NCBI GenBank assembly: GCA_022494885.1
Contig: JAGVSM010000879.1
Location: 47,227-111,226 of the forward strand
Length of the DNA stretch: 64,000 bases
DNA from: Micrasema longulum
Lineage: Eukaryota; Arthropoda; Insecta; Trichoptera; Brachycentridae
Direction of reading: 5' to 3'
This document shows, in pieces, positions 11,656 to 23,040 of this stretch. The translations under genes and the position numbers were made by a program. The notes beneath the pieces were generated by a model. It did no database searches, had not been told where the DNA came from, and saw only the letters and a list, made by a program, of their open reading frames with translations. Position 1 is the stretch's first letter. Each line of letters begins with the position of its first letter.

Positions 11656-12158
11656 TTTTACAAATAGAACTGGATTCTTCATTCCGCCCGGCCACGGGAA
11701 TCTTTTCGGCGTAGTTTAATCCGCTTTCACCACTTAATGTAAATATTATATTCTATAAAAAAACCAACAAGAATTAATCCATACAAGGTAATTTTTATGA
11801 TCCGATCCGTCTACAAGTCGCCAAATACCGGGGAGGGCCATCACGCCTAGGGTTGCCATATTCGGCTAGGGTCTTGTCAAGACGTTCGGGGACGGGGAGA
11901 TGAAGTAGCAAAAAAGCAATTTTATAAATATTAATATTTCTCTTGCATTTCATGTGAAGAAGTTCTTGCGGAAGAAGCACTCGCTGACCACACTTATTTG
12001 AGCAGTTCTTTTCGTTCCATCGTATTGTGGCAAGTTCTATGATGCATAAATTGCTGAAAGCATTTGTCGCCCAATCTACTCGTTCGTAGTCGTTACGGCC
12101 GTGCAAGTTTTTTTGTTAACAACGTTGCTGCATTGTGCAACTTTATATCTAAACATTA
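11656..12158. other. No feature recognised
   Basis: Mixed composition, locally less AT-rich at 11.8-12.1 kb. The minus-strand reading frame there resembles nothing I know. Confidence 0.4.
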
Positions 12159-13105
12159 TTGGTTTTATCTAGCAGCAAAGAAGACCCGCAATTCTTGGTA
12201 ACAAAAGTCTACGGTGTATGCAAGAAAAGCGATTTGCTAATGAATGTTGATAAATCGAAAGTAATGGTTTTTGAAAGGGATGAACGTATAACTAAATGTG
12301 AGATCGGCGTGAACGGAGACGTTCTGAATCAGGTAGAAGACTTTGTGTATGTGGAAAGTATGTTTACTAGGGATGGAAAAACAGAGATAAATATTGAAAG
12401 GAGGGTGAACGGTGCACTGATATCTACATTGGCAAACAAATGTTTGTCGCAGGAGGTAAAACTAGCAGCAACCAAAATTTATGGGAGCAAAGTATGGACT
12501 TTTTTGGTTTAAGTTTACAACGATTTAAACGAGCACTAAATAAATAGTCCAGATCTTGTCTCGATGTCCCTTATGTTTGTCAATGCTTCTTTCTTTTTTC
12601 TTTAAATGTTTTAAACTATTCTTTTATTGTAATATTTAAACCTTATAAATTGTATACATGGACAATGTCCGTTAATAAATAAATAAATGAATTGAAAACA
12701 TTCTGATGAGAGTAGGTTGAATGCGATCTCTCGGACGAATATGTGCTAAAACGATGTGCACAAATGTCGAGATCCGTTCACTATGTAAGGCTGATACAAT
12801 CATTATCGTCAAAATCAAGAAAGGGGTGCTGCGTTGGTTTAGACGTGTAGAGCAAATGGACATCGAGAGGAGGGCTAAAAGGATCTACGATGCGAATGTT
12901 GATGGATGCCAAGAACGAGGAAGACATGGCACGACCAAATTCAACAAGTACTTGAAGATTGACATGTCAAAAGTAGGAATAATCGGCGTTCGTGCATGAG
13001 AAGATGTATGCATGTAGAAGAAGCGAGGCCTGTCTGCAAAGACAGAGTGATATGGCGTTCTATCCTCTGCCTTTTCCTACGCGGAAACGGCGTGATGGTT
13101 TGTAG
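12159..13105 (+). pseudogene. Decayed non-LTR retrotransposon (type 1), C-terminal half, split by another LINE
   Basis: It reads LVTKVYGVCKKSDLLMNVDK, then SKVMVFERDERITKCEIGVN and DVLNQVEDFVYVESMFTRDG, stopping near YGSKVWT. After a 190-bp insertion it resumes with MRSLGRI...CTNVEIRSLCKAD and VKIKKGVLRWFRRVEQMDIE, then a DGCQERGRHG-type basic end. Order and spacing match the fuller copy at 20.9-22.2 kb. Frameshifts and missing blocks (DPMR-type linker, NAGN region) make it non-functional. The palm with the catalytic aspartates is absent. Confidence 0.75.
12497..12690 (+). repeat. 5'-truncated Jockey-like LINE tail nested in the older LINE
   Basis: The insert opens with a short coding end LQRFKRALNK and a TAG stop (12545-12547). 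About 110 nt of T-rich 3' UTR follow, then the terminal motif CATGGACAATGTCCGTTAAT and an AAATAAATAAATG tail. The surrounding host LINE sequence is continuous if it is removed (GTATGGACT before, TTGAAAACA after). Confidence 0.65.
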
Positions 13106-13430
13106 ATGCTAAATAATCGCGATAGTCCCGATATATCGGGGCGGGTGACAGGTGACAACCCTGATCATGCCACCAGCCACCATCCACCACTGCGCGCTCA
13201 CAGCCCTCGCTCCACATGGCGTGTGTGAGAGTCTGGTTTATTTTACTTTTGCCTTTTCTGCCGCACTATTTACCTCGCGCTATTTTTACCAGATAATTCT
13301 CGGGTCTATATACGAGTACAAATAGGGCATGATATATTTCCTCATCAAAATATTTCGTAACCCCGAAGGCATCGTACATATTTCATTATGATGGATATCT
13401 CAGCAGTATTTTGAAAATTTAATTTAATTC

Positions 13431-13770
13431 TGTGTCCGGACGGATGATGACTACAGTTCTCTGTGTGAAAAAGAACCAGAATCCTGGATGAGTATTTACG
13501 CGAAAATCATGAAAATGGAAATGGAGCGGAGATTTCAGTGGGCCTCGTAGTGTAGTGTTTTGCGCGTTCGTCCACCAAACTTAACGTTCCGTGTTTGATT
13601 CCTGGCAAGGTCAGCATGAAATATTTGATACTAAATTTTTTATTTGTCATTTGATTGGTACCTCAACAGTGAGACCGATAACTTTACCTATATGAAACTT
13701 ATGATTGAGATACTCCATAAAAGGTGACCCAATGGATTGCCCTATGGATCATCAGGCGCGAATATGGGTC
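13431..13770 (+). repeat. SINE family A, copy with leader
   Basis: The leader TGTGTCCGGACGGATGATGA ... GAAAAAGAACCAGAATCCTG is followed by the tRNA-like module GGCCTCGTAGTGTAGTG and a B box variant (GTGTTTGATTCC). A decayed body ends near CCCTATGGATCATCAGGCGC, matching the family 3' end. Confidence 0.65.
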
Positions 13771-14164
13771 TAGCGATTTATTAACTATTGAAAGCTCATA
13801 ACTGTGTGATGTTCGTTTTAACTAACTACTGCCATCCCTTTGTTTGAACTAACCCTAAAACCATAATATGGAGATGGGCACGTGGGGAGTTATCTTTACA
13901 TATATAACAGTCTTCACTTTATCCATATTCATGCATCGTATCATGCATACAGTTATTATTTTGCCTTCCAACTCTCAAGTAGTTAGCATGTCGTGCTTTC
14001 GTTTCACAGGTTCGTTCGTATCCCATTCTACTATCTCACTCTGAATTCTATCAAAATTGCACTCGCACTTGTTTCACTTACATACAAACGAAAACTCGGT
14101 CGATTCTTATGCTACAACTCTCAAGAATTCGTTCGTACTACGTAATAAAAGCTAAAAGTATTTC
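13771..14164. other. No feature recognised
   Basis: No coding or repeat signature seen, apart from a short possible LINE-like scrap near 13910-14010. Confidence 0.35.
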
Positions 14165-14620
14165 ATTTTAAATGAACGGCTAAAAGGAGTTACAATGCGA
14201 ATGTTGATGAATGCGGAAAACGAGGAAGACGAGAAGGACATGACATGACTAAATTTAATAAGTACTTGAAGACAGACACGCCAAAAGTCGGAATAATCAT
14301 CGTGCATGTATGAATGAAAAGGAAGCGAGGTATGTATGCAAAGACCGAGTGATGTGGCGTTCTATCCTCTTTGCCCACCTTTACGGGAAAATGCCGGGAA
14401 AGTGATCTGTTTCTTTGAAATGTTGAAGGATGCAGAATGCTTAGAAAGACATTACTCGGTAACGTCCAATAAATTCGTGACAGTTGACATATCAAAAGTA
14501 GGAATTATTGAAATGTAAGGAAAAGTGGTTTGGAATTCTAGTTTCTCTGCCTTCTCGTACTGGGAGATGGCATGACGGTTAGTTAGTTGTTTTAGTGAAT
14601 CATTACAGTTCTCAAAGCTG
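14165..14620 (+). pseudogene. Fragment of the type 1 LINE C-terminus, with a repeated tail
   Basis: It matches the last part of the 20.9-22.2 kb element: CGAATGTTGATGAATGCGGA, then a CCAAAAGTCGGAATAATC block, GCAAAGACCGAGTGATGTGG and TTCTATCCTCT. A second, poorer stretch (ATATCAAAAGTAGGAATTAT ... TCTCTGCCTTCTCGTACTGG) suggests two joined tails. Frames are broken. Confidence 0.6.
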
Positions 14621-14764
14621 ACTTCAAGTGACCACAAACAATTTTGTAGGTTCGTTAATGATTCTAAGAATTATACTTTTGGGTCAATAATTCACTTTCA
14701 GTCACGAATGTGAAATAACTTTGACATTACAATACGAACAATGATAATGTTATAAGTGCATGAA

Positions 14765-15225
14765 TAACGTGACCATTTATATTTTCCCTCAAAACGGAAC
14801 ATCTGCTATTTTTTACGAAATATGTATAAGGTGTATTTAAGAAAGCGCATATTTATTAATATACATATTTGAATTATTCCGGCTTTTATACCCACCAGGA
14901 CCGCGATTATAATCGGAAGTTAAGGACGTCATGCCTTAACCATGACGGTAAGTTGAAGATAAATTCTCCCGAGCGATTACCAAGATACACTATCAACCCC
15001 CAAGTTTTGGGTAGGTTCCTCGATATGTACCAAGGGTACGCGTACATCACGGTACGCATATATGTCAAATGAATTTTTTTTCGTGATTAAAAAAATTAGT
15101 ACTGCTGGTTGATGCTTTTCTGAAAACGGGATATTTCGGCATCCCGAAGCTGTGTTTTGGGACAGCGGGACTGGCTGCTCTAAAACGAGACGGTCCCGTT
15201 CAAAACGGGATGTATAGTCACGTTA
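14765..15225. mobile_element. Non-autonomous hAT-like element with 8-bp target duplication
   Basis: The ends are TAACGTGACC and, reversed, TAACGTGACT. Identical TGCATGAA octamers flank both sides (14757-14764 and 15226-15233). Subterminal sequence repeats CCCGTTTT-like motifs. An 8-bp duplication with short TIRs fits hAT-type transposition. The interior holds a piece (CCGCGATTATAATCGGAAGT) related to the GGCCCCG-end elements at 17.6 and 22.5 kb, so it may be nested. There is no transposase ORF. Confidence 0.7.
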
Positions 15226-15499
15226 TGCATGAATGACATTAAAAATAAATATAACAATATCCACATTTATGACTCAATAATTATCCCGCATTTAAAAAAA
15301 TATATTTAGAATTTATTTGCACAAAATTATAATAACAGTACATAATAAGGGCACAAAGGCCACATGGCGACGGTATCTACCTACTGTCTACACAAGCTTC
15401 TCTTCGGACATCTATCTTCCTTTGTTAACTATGGAGTCGAACAGTGTTTTATTTCTTTAGTTTTTTATTGCTCACTTCTTGGCATGAACACTTGACAAA

Positions 15500-16015
15500 C
15501 TTACTACTATGCTCTATTTTTTGTAAATTTATTGATATAATTTTAACTTTGCTAGAATTCCACTCGTCCATGCGTTTTGTAGCTGCACGATGATTGGTTA
15601 TCTAGCTTTCATTTATATATCAACTTTAAAATACCCAAATTTTGTAAATGGGGTCTAGAATTCCAATCAACTATGCGCTTAATAGCTGCAAGACGTGTTG
15701 TAATCTTACTCCTGTTTATTATTTATATATTTTATTAATTTAAGTATCATTAATACACTAAATTTATTTGTCAATTTTTAAAATGTGTAAATGGGGGCTA
15801 AATTTCTAACTGCCTATGCTCTCTGTAGCTGCAAGACGTCCTGTAATCTAGCTCCTATCTGTTATAATTTTTGATTGATCTTAATTGAAAACGAGGAACT
15901 AGAATCCCAACCGTCCATGCGCTCTGTAGCTGCAAGACGTACTGGGATATTTATTAATTGTACAGTGCCCTTGAGGTGATTTTCACAAAAATGGCGCTAT
16001 ATAAATTATTCATCT
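15500..16015 (+). repeat. LINE-type 3' tail with diverged tandem repeats
   Basis: Four diverged units of about 100-145 bp each contain a TAGCTGCAAGACGT-type core (near 15582, 15687, 15829 and 15931), preceded by AATGGGG or AGAATTCCA motifs. The array ends in GTACAGTGCCCTTGAGGTGA and TTTCACAAAAATGGCGCTAT plus ATAAATTATTC. GCGCTATATAA followed by a simple repeat is the usual end of CR1/L2-like elements. A second copy is at 27.3-27.5 kb. Confidence 0.6.
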
Positions 16016-16079
16016 ATATATAAAAGAGACTCGCTAGAGAAATTTCACTGACATCCGTCAAGTTTAACTCTTTTATTTT

Positions 16080-16155
16080 CAATTGAAGGAATGTGGTTTT
16101 TCGATCATTGGCAGAATTGTGAATGTCACACAATGCGTTAAGTGAAATATTTGTT
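16080..16155 (-). repeat. Repeat F fragment
   Basis: GAAGGAATGTGGTTTTTCGA ... GGCAGAATTGTGAATGTCAC matches the reverse strand of the exon-like segment of F. Confidence 0.5.
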
Positions 16156-17552
16156 TATTTATTTTATTGAGGCATGCAAAATGTTGCAAATAATAAATTA
16201 ATAAAAATAATAATGTTAAAAAGCTAAAGAAACTAGTTAAAAAAATAAGCATGTACGGTGTATTATTTTATAGTGTTTCTACTCTGGTATCTGAAATGTA
16301 CAGATTATGATCTTATGCACCACTAAGAGATTAGGAACAGAAGAAAATAACAGCACTAAAAAGAAGGCATTTCATTTGGTTATAATATTATGTCTACGCT
16401 CTTACCGTCTTACTAAACTTTGCCACTATCTGATAAAAATACACATATTTATTAGTCTGTAAAATTAGATGATTTGATTATGAGATTGGGAAATACTCTT
16501 CCGTAGATGTTCTAGTTTTCCACATTGTGACAAATTAAATTTATTTATTTATTTATAATTTAATACGTATATTTGTCACTTTCAACACAAGTTCACCTTG
16601 AGAAAGTATAAAAAAAAATTTAGATTCATGTTATATAAATTTAAAAAATGTTTGTTTATTTGTCCGCGATGAACTAAAAAAAACTACTGGCCTTGATTTA
16701 CGCACGATTTTTTTCAAAATGATCAGCGTTGTTTTGGAAATGTTTGAAGCTATTAACAAACTGTAACAATAATTATGAAAAGATAATAATTTTGTATGGA
16801 CAAAGTGATTAGATTTGAAATAATCGAACACCCCAGCCTGTTTCTATGGTTACGTTAAGATAGTGGTTTGAATTAAATTTGATAGGTACTGCTGTTCTTT
16901 TTAGCAATTATTGGATTTATTTACATTCTTATTTTTGCATGAAATTTTGCGTTTTTTGTTTTGTAAATTTTATAATGTCCAATATTAGTTTAGACGATGT
17001 AAGAATTGAGGACGTTCTCGGAGGACGAAATTGACGAAGCAGTTTTGCTGGAAATGGGTTGAGACATTCGAATCGATTTCAAGGTTGAACAGACATGAAG
17101 ATTGTGAAACGAAATAATTGACTTTAATTACAAGAGGGCCTAAGACTAGCAAAAAATTAGGATATTTATTTTTAAATAAAGGACCGTTCGCTGAAAGAAG
17201 TCGAAAATTCGAAAGGTAACTGGAAAATTACCTGTTTTTGTACCAAAAAAATTACGACGACCTTTTAAGGAACAGCAGGCAAACCAAAATCACATTTTTT
17301 TAAAGAAGGCGGAAAGCGCAAATGATATAATCATTCTACCAAACAAATTCTTACGTTTACCTCACTCATACCGCGGCATTTTATAGGAACCTATCTACCG
17401 TGTTGTAGGAGGGTTACCTCTACAATAATTGAAATCAAACATTCAATAAATTGTGTTCATTTAAGCTGTATAATATAACTTAATGTAGCAAAAGCAAATC
17501 ATTGCCGTGTTCAGATAGTAATAAATAAAATGAAGATGCAAAAGTGTAATTC
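16156..17552. other. Unrecognised; possible decayed coding remnant at 16.97-17.38 kb
   Basis: A short frame from ATG 16976 (MSNISLDDVRIEDVLGGRN) and a later block (KKLRRPFKEQQANQNHIFLK) read somewhat like protein but are broken by stops and shifts. No family recognised. The rest is AT-rich. Confidence 0.3.
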
Positions 17553-17555
17553 CTG

Positions 17556-17803
17556 GGCCCCGATTACAATGGGAAGTTAACAGGGTTATCTTCGACTGTC
17601 TATAAAGATAAATCGATATTTGTGTACGAAAATCAGTATATTTGTATGAACATTTAATGTATCTACATCGGTAACCTATAATTGAACATGATTAAATTAA
17701 AAGAAAAAAATGTATGCGTATTCTGCTTTTCATGCAGAAAACTTAATTGGACGTTGTATATAAAATTGAAAATAAATGTTAATTTCCCATTATAATCGGG
17801 GCC
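17556..17803. mobile_element. MITE with GGCCCCGATTA terminal inverted repeats
   Basis: The left end GGCCCCGATTACAATGGGAA and the reversed right end GGCCCCGATTATAATGGGAA continue together to TTAACA: about 27 bp with two differences. A CTG trinucleotide sits outside both ends (17553-17555, 17804-17806) and may be a 3-bp target duplication, as in PIF/Harbinger. There is no coding potential. A related, longer copy lies at 22.5-22.9 kb. Confidence 0.65.
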
Positions 17804-18134
17804 CTGCGTCGTCACAGATTCACCGGTGACAGTGGTAGTACAAAAACAAATTGTAAAATTATGATAAATAAATAAAAAAAAAGCTTTGTTTCAATAATAT
17901 TTTACTCGCCATCCATACACGTAAAATATATTACATATATATTATGTACGAGAGTACTGTATATGTTATTCAGAATCCATTGAATTCAAATTTCGCGTCC
18001 CGAAGACTTCAGACTTTAGTTCAGAATTTCAGATTATACATGGACCGAAATATCCACACATTCTTTTGAGCTCTGCAGTAAATAAAGAACAATCCTTTAC
18101 AAGGAATGCCAACATGCACATGTATCATCGGCAT

Positions 18135-18355
18135 CGTTCCCTTTCTACACCCAATGGTGCATAGGACACTGCATTGGTACACCAACCGCAGCGTATGTTG
18201 ATAATTTATGTTACATGGTTCAGATGTCAGTCCAGGGATTTTGAAATATTCCAGTGTAAAAACACCTTTTAAAATTAATATTGTGTCAACCATGTCGGGA
18301 ATCGAACCCGAGATCTCTTGCATCATGGGCAAACGCGCTGACCATGAACTAAAGT
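18135..18355 (-). repeat. SINE family A copy
   Basis: Minus strand: tRNA-like part (GGGAATCGAACCCGAGATCT seen reversed; B box intact as GGTTCGATTCC), body, and 3' end (CACCCAATGGTGCATAGGAC reversed). Confidence 0.75.
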
Positions 18356-18690
18356 AATTTTATAAATAGGGCGCTTGGCCTCATAGAGTTAGGGATACGT
18401 TATTATTTTTTTTGCAATATGTATATTTGTACGAATAAATAAAATTTTCTATAGACATGGTAAACGTCGAGTCTGGTGGTCATAAACCCAAAAATTGTGT
18501 ACCCTACAATGATTTCAATAAACTCAAATATTGTTTATATTTTTTTTAATTAGGTAGGTAATAACGTATTTCCTTTTTCATGATTTTACCTGAGAGTCGC
18601 CATTAAGTCAGAAACACTCGTCCTGGATTCTGGTTCTATTTCACACAGATAATTGTAGTCTCCATCCCCTCGGAACGTGTGGGGGAAAAG

Positions 18691-18853
18691 TCCGTCTCGT
18701 AGTGTAGTGGCTGGAGCATTTGCCCACCATACTTGAGATCCCGGGTTCGATTCCTGGGAAGGTCGATATATGATCAATATACGCTGCATTTGGTGAACGA
18801 ATGCAGTGCCCAATGCGTCACCTGGTACCTGGTGCGGATGGTGATGATGAATA
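18691..18853 (+). repeat. SINE family A, internally deleted copy beside an inverted leader
   Basis: TCCGTCTCGTAGTGTAGTGG, then CCCGGGTTCGATTCCTGGGA (strong B box), a deleted body, and the end CACCTGGTACCTGGTGCGGA followed by a TGGTGATGATGAAT microsatellite tail. The family leader lies next to it at 18575-18690 in the opposite orientation. Confidence 0.7.
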
Positions 18854-18969
18854 AAATGTTTTAATAAAGAACAAGCAGTGACTTCACAACGAGATCTCGG
18901 AGTTGTGATAACTTGTGATCGTAAATGGGAATCACATAGGTATTATCGAAATTGTCAAAAAAACAAACA

Positions 18970-19700
18970 AAGTATCACGCCGTTTCCCCGTAGGGGTAGG
19001 CATATAGGATGTAACGTCATGTAACTTTGTCTTTGTATACAGTCCTCGCTTCCGCTACATTCATACATCGTCTCATGCACGTACGCCGATTATTTCGACT
19101 TTTGACGTGTCCATTTTCAAGCATTTGTTGACAGGCGCCGTGGGGCAGTTAGTTAGACGGCCAACTGTGAAACTGCCGCCGCGGGTTCGATTCCCGGCAA
19201 GAAAAAATCCAAGAAATATTTTTTCCTCAATTGGTCTGGGTGTTGTGGTAAATTTTTTATTACCTCCTTCCATATCCCCTCTATCCCACCTGCTGAAAAG
19301 CCTCAAATAGGGGCTCAGCGGGTTATTCCTTAAAAATTGGTCGTGCCATGTCTTCCTCGGTCTTCCTTCTTTTCTGCATCCATCAACATTCGCTTCATGG
19401 ATTCTTTTAGCCGTTATTTCGATTTAAATTCGCCCTACATGTCCAAATCAACGTTGCACCCCCTTCTTTATTTTGTCGATAATGATTGTCTCAGCCTTAC
19501 ATAGTGCACGGATCTCGACATTAATTTGGGCACCTCATACATCGTTTAACCACACATTCGCCTGAGAGATCACAGATAAGACGACAGCATTCAGCCTACT
19601 TTCATGATTGTTTTCTAATTCCATACTTCGCTCCCATACAAAGGGGTTGGCGCCAATTCACTTTTATACCTAATGAGCCGAACCCGGTAATGCTTTGCTA
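18970..19700 (-). pseudogene. Type 1 LINE C-terminus, interrupted by a SINE
   Basis: The minus strand contains the ending seen at 21.8-22.2 kb: CATGAGACGATGTATGAATG, CTACCCCTACGGGGAAACGG, and further upstream the block for KADTII/IKKG and the NAVVL/AESR region. A 200-bp SINE splits it between 19133 and 19332. Several stops and shifts are present. Confidence 0.7.
19133..19332 (+). repeat. SINE family D (tRNA-derived), nested in the LINE
   Basis: GGCGCCGTGGGGCAGTTAGT, A-box-like TAGTTAGACGGCC, and a perfect B box in GCGGGTTCGATTCCCGGC. It ends after AAATAGGGGCTCAGCGGGTT. LINE sequence is continuous on either side (CATTTGTTGA / AATTGGTCGTGCC). This is the only copy in the window. Confidence 0.75.
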
Positions 19701-20408
19701 TTGCTAGATTTGAATATTTACTCGTATATATATAAAATGAACACTTTCGAAAGTTTGATATTAATTACTGTATTTAGTTCAAATCAGTTATGTATGTACC
19801 TACATATTATACTCGTACATGAATATTTTTGTGTTTCGGGTTACATAAATTGTGCGAATATGCGGTGACAGGAATTTTTCTTAGGTTAGGTTAATAGGTA
19901 TTTGGAAAAATATCAGAATTATTTTTTTTATGTCGGTGCGTTTTGCATTTTTCAAAAATAGTTTTCATTTTTTTATACCATCCGGTTGAAGACAGCGGGT
20001 TTTTGGATAGTTCTAGTTCCCAATCCAAACTATTTATCAAAAAACAAAACTATAGGGACACAACAAATGGAAAATATCTATAGTGTTTTTAAAAAATCTC
20101 TGATCTAGTGCCATAATCCAGGGAGAAAATACGGGAATACGTTTGTATGAAGAAAAGTTAGACCGTGTTTCCTCTTAAAAGTATACTTACGGAACTTAAC
20201 TTCATAATGCTTTTACGTAACCATAGAATCAGATTCGGTATTAAACAAAACCATCGACCTATTAATACGCATAGACGCATCCTGACCGCTCTAAAATTAT
20301 GACATTTAACTCGTGTCCAAACACTCAGTCATGCCCAACGCGTATTTAGTCGTTCTTTAACCACCAGCCAGGTTTTGGGGTGAGCTTGACATTTAATTCG
20401 AAACCAAA
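19701..20408. other. No feature recognised
   Basis: AT-rich, with a short TTAGGTTAGGTTAATAGG run near 19882. Confidence 0.4.
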
Positions 20409-20481
20409 ATGCCTGAATGTGTCGTGAAAGTGTGTAAAATCCGATCGGATAAACGTAAAAATATTGTGTAACTTTTCATTG
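20409..20481 (+). pseudogene. THAP-domain-like N-terminal fragment
   Basis: From ATG 20409 the frame reads MPECVVKVCKIRSDKRKNIV and then TAA (20469-20471). The Met-Pro-x-Cys start, C-x4-C spacing and basic Arg/Lys stretch are the opening of a THAP (C2CH) zinc finger. A frame shift after NIV would continue toward TFH-like residues, and GTATGT just after could be the old exon-1 donor. THAP fingers occur in host factors and in P-element-type transposases. The fragment is short and broken, so the call is tentative. Confidence 0.35.
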
Positions 20482-20929
20482 GTATGTAGGTACCTATGTA
20501 CTTGTTTATGATCGAATTCTATAACTTAACTTCTCTTACTGTCCCAAAAAAACATCCGCGCATTACGGTGCTGTGTAGTTATTACACATGCAAAAATGAG
20601 AAATTTTTAATTGGAATATTCATTGGAAATTGCTTGAATTATTTATATTTGAAGTCAAAAGTAATGATGTTTTTAACCTAATTGCTTAAAACAAGAAAAA
20701 AATAATTAGATCATGCTCGCAGCACGGGCGAAAGAACCGCTCTTGAGGAAAGCCGGATAACTTCTAACTGGCGTCTGGGAAAGTACTAGGAACTTTGCTG
20801 TTCGCGCGTGTGACGCGCAAATATGTCTCTCACTCCTGAATATACCCGAATTATCGGAGTGAGACGTAAAGAGTGTTTGAGACAATTATATATTAGGATT
20901 ACTCTTTTACTACGTAGGATACAAAGGAT

Positions 20930-22290
20930 AGGGTGTGGGATATTCAGAGCGGTTTTATGAATGGAAGAGGATGTATGGATAAAATATTTGCTTTACGAAA
21001 CATGACAGAGAAATTTCTTGCTAAAAACCAAAAGCTTTTCTGCGCATTTGTCGATCTGCAAAAAGCGTTTGATAGAGTTGACAGAGAAAAATTATGGAAG
21101 GTGTTATCGGAGTACGGAGTAAGCGGAAATTTAACACGTGCTATTGCTTCTCTGTATAAAGACAGCACAGCATGTGTTTGGGTAAACGGATCATACACAT
21201 CGTGGTTTGACATTCATAAAGGAGTGAAGCAGGGATGTGTTATGTCACCATGGCTGTTCAACGTGTATATCGATAACTGCATGAAAGAACTGAAAGGCTT
21301 AAGAATGGGAGAAAAAACGGGTGATTTAAATGTCAATTGTCTTTTGTTTCTGACGATGCTGTACTCCTCGCTAACAACAAAGAGGAACTGCAATTCTTGG
21401 TAAGAAAGGTCTACGATGTATGCAAGAGAAGCGATTTGCTGATGAATGTCGATAAATCGAATGTGATGGTTTTTGAAAGAAATTAAAGTATGACTAAATG
21501 TGAAATCACTGTGAATGGAGTTATACTAAAACAAGTAGAGGAATTTGTGTATCTGGGAAGTATGTTCTCTAGGGATGGAATGACTGAGAAAGATATTAAG
21601 AGGAGGGTGAGTGCCGGGAACAGAGTGAACGGTGCACTTAAATCGACCTTGGCAAATAAATGCTTGTCACAAGAGGCAAAATTGGCAGTTCACAACAGAG
21701 TCCTGGTCCCGTCCCTGATGTATGGGAGCGAAGTATGGACTTGGAAAAACAGGGATGAAAGTAAGCTGAATGCTGTCGAAATGCGATCTCTCAGGTGAAT
21801 GTGTGGTAAAACTATGTACGATAGATGCACAAATGTTGAGATCCGTACATTATGTAAGGCTGATACAAGCATTATCGACAAAATCAAGAAAGGAGCTCTG
21901 TGCTGGTTTGGACATGTAGAACGAATGGACAGCGAGAGAACGGCTAAAAATATTTACAATGCGAATGTTGATGGATGTAGAAATAGAGGAAGACCGAGAA
22001 AGACATGGCATGACCAAATCCAACAAATACTTAAAGATGCACATGTCAAAAGTAGGAATATTCGGCGCGCGTGCATGAGAAGATGTATGAATGTAGAGGA
22101 AGCGAAATTTGTATGCAAAGATAGAGTGTTGTGGCGTCCTATCCTCTCTGCCTACCCTTACGGGGAAACGGCGTGATGGTTCGTCGTACTCCGTAAAATA
22201 TGACACTGATAAACTTTCTAATGTAATGGTGATTTATCTCAGAATTTTGATAAAGTGTGTTTTCTGTTCCCAACAAGCATATTTTTTTTA
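20930..22290 (+). pseudogene. Non-LTR retrotransposon (type 1), reverse transcriptase to C-terminus, best copy
   Basis: It encodes RT palm blocks WDIQSGFMNGRGC, FCAFVDLQKAFDRVDREKLW (first catalytic Asp) and GVKQGCVMSPWLFNVYIDN. The second catalytic motif appears as SDDAVLLANNKEEL only after a frameshift near 21345. TAA at 21484-21486 and TGA at 21796-21798 interrupt the thumb and linker (KCEITVNGVILKQVEEFVYL, SLMYGSEVWTW). The C-terminus reads IKKGALCWFGHVERMD, GCRNRGRPRKTWHDQI and KDRVLWRPILSAYPYGETA, then stop at 22174-22176. The endonuclease half is missing (5'-truncated). I recognise the group from insects but do not assign its clade. Confidence 0.85.
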
Positions 22291-22512
22291 ATAACAATAT
22301 ATTTAAACAGATTCGTAAATGTATAGCGGAGGAATACCGAAAATCTTAATCTATTATTTGTTATATTTATGGAGATATTAAAGTTATTAGATGCAATGAT
22401 GTGTACCAGCTACTAGCTACACATCACCGGGAAGGGAGAGTTAACAGAACAATATAATGTAACGTCAAAATCAATGTTCACTGTGAATAATAACCGCCAA
22501 CTCAGAGGTCAT

Positions 22513-22908
22513 TATTGGAAGTTAAACACTACCTAACTCATTCTCATCCATCCCCAGGAAGAACTTCCCGACAAACCGATTTGTGGAGCAATGGAATGGC
22601 CTTTCCGAGGAAGGGATTAAAACTAAACTCAGTTCAAAGGTTAAGAACCGCATGTGCCTCGATTATGAACGCTATCTTCATCGGTACATATCGAGACGGT
22701 ATAAAGTAAAATCGACATGTATGTAGAGTATGTACGAAACTGTGTATATTTGTATGAAAATTTAACCTGTAACTTGACATTAGTAACCTGTAACTGAACA
22801 CATTAAAAAAAATTGTTTACATATTATATTTTCCATACAGAAAACTTGATTTAGCTTTGTAGATAAAATTGAAGATAAATGTTAACTTTCCATTGGGATA
22901 CGGACCTT
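22513..22908. mobile_element. Relative of the GGCCCCG MITE, longer and degraded
   Basis: It shares the inner end (GGAAGTTAAACA left; AAATGTTAACTTTCCATTGG right) and the right-hand body (TATATTTGTATGAA, AACCTGTAACTGAACA, CATACAGAAAACTTGATT) with the 17.6 kb element. The outer GGCCCCG tips are lost or altered. It contains an unrelated 150-bp middle. Confidence 0.55.
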
Positions 22909-23040
22909 GGACGTACACATATTTTTTTATTTTCATATTTTCTAATTAACACGTGCATTAGATGATGTACACCCATCAGCTCAATAGATGCTAGTGTAAA
23001 AAATAACAATAATATAAAGAACACTTTCTTCTTTATTCTT

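Noticed and set aside
18135..18355. Possible tRNA genes at the GGTTCGATTCC sites (18.1, 18.7, 19.2, 23.2, 30.9, 40.4 kb)
   Set aside because: Each lies in a SINE with the same downstream body, and no cloverleaf with a proper acceptor stem could be drawn. They are tRNA-derived promoters, not tRNA genes.
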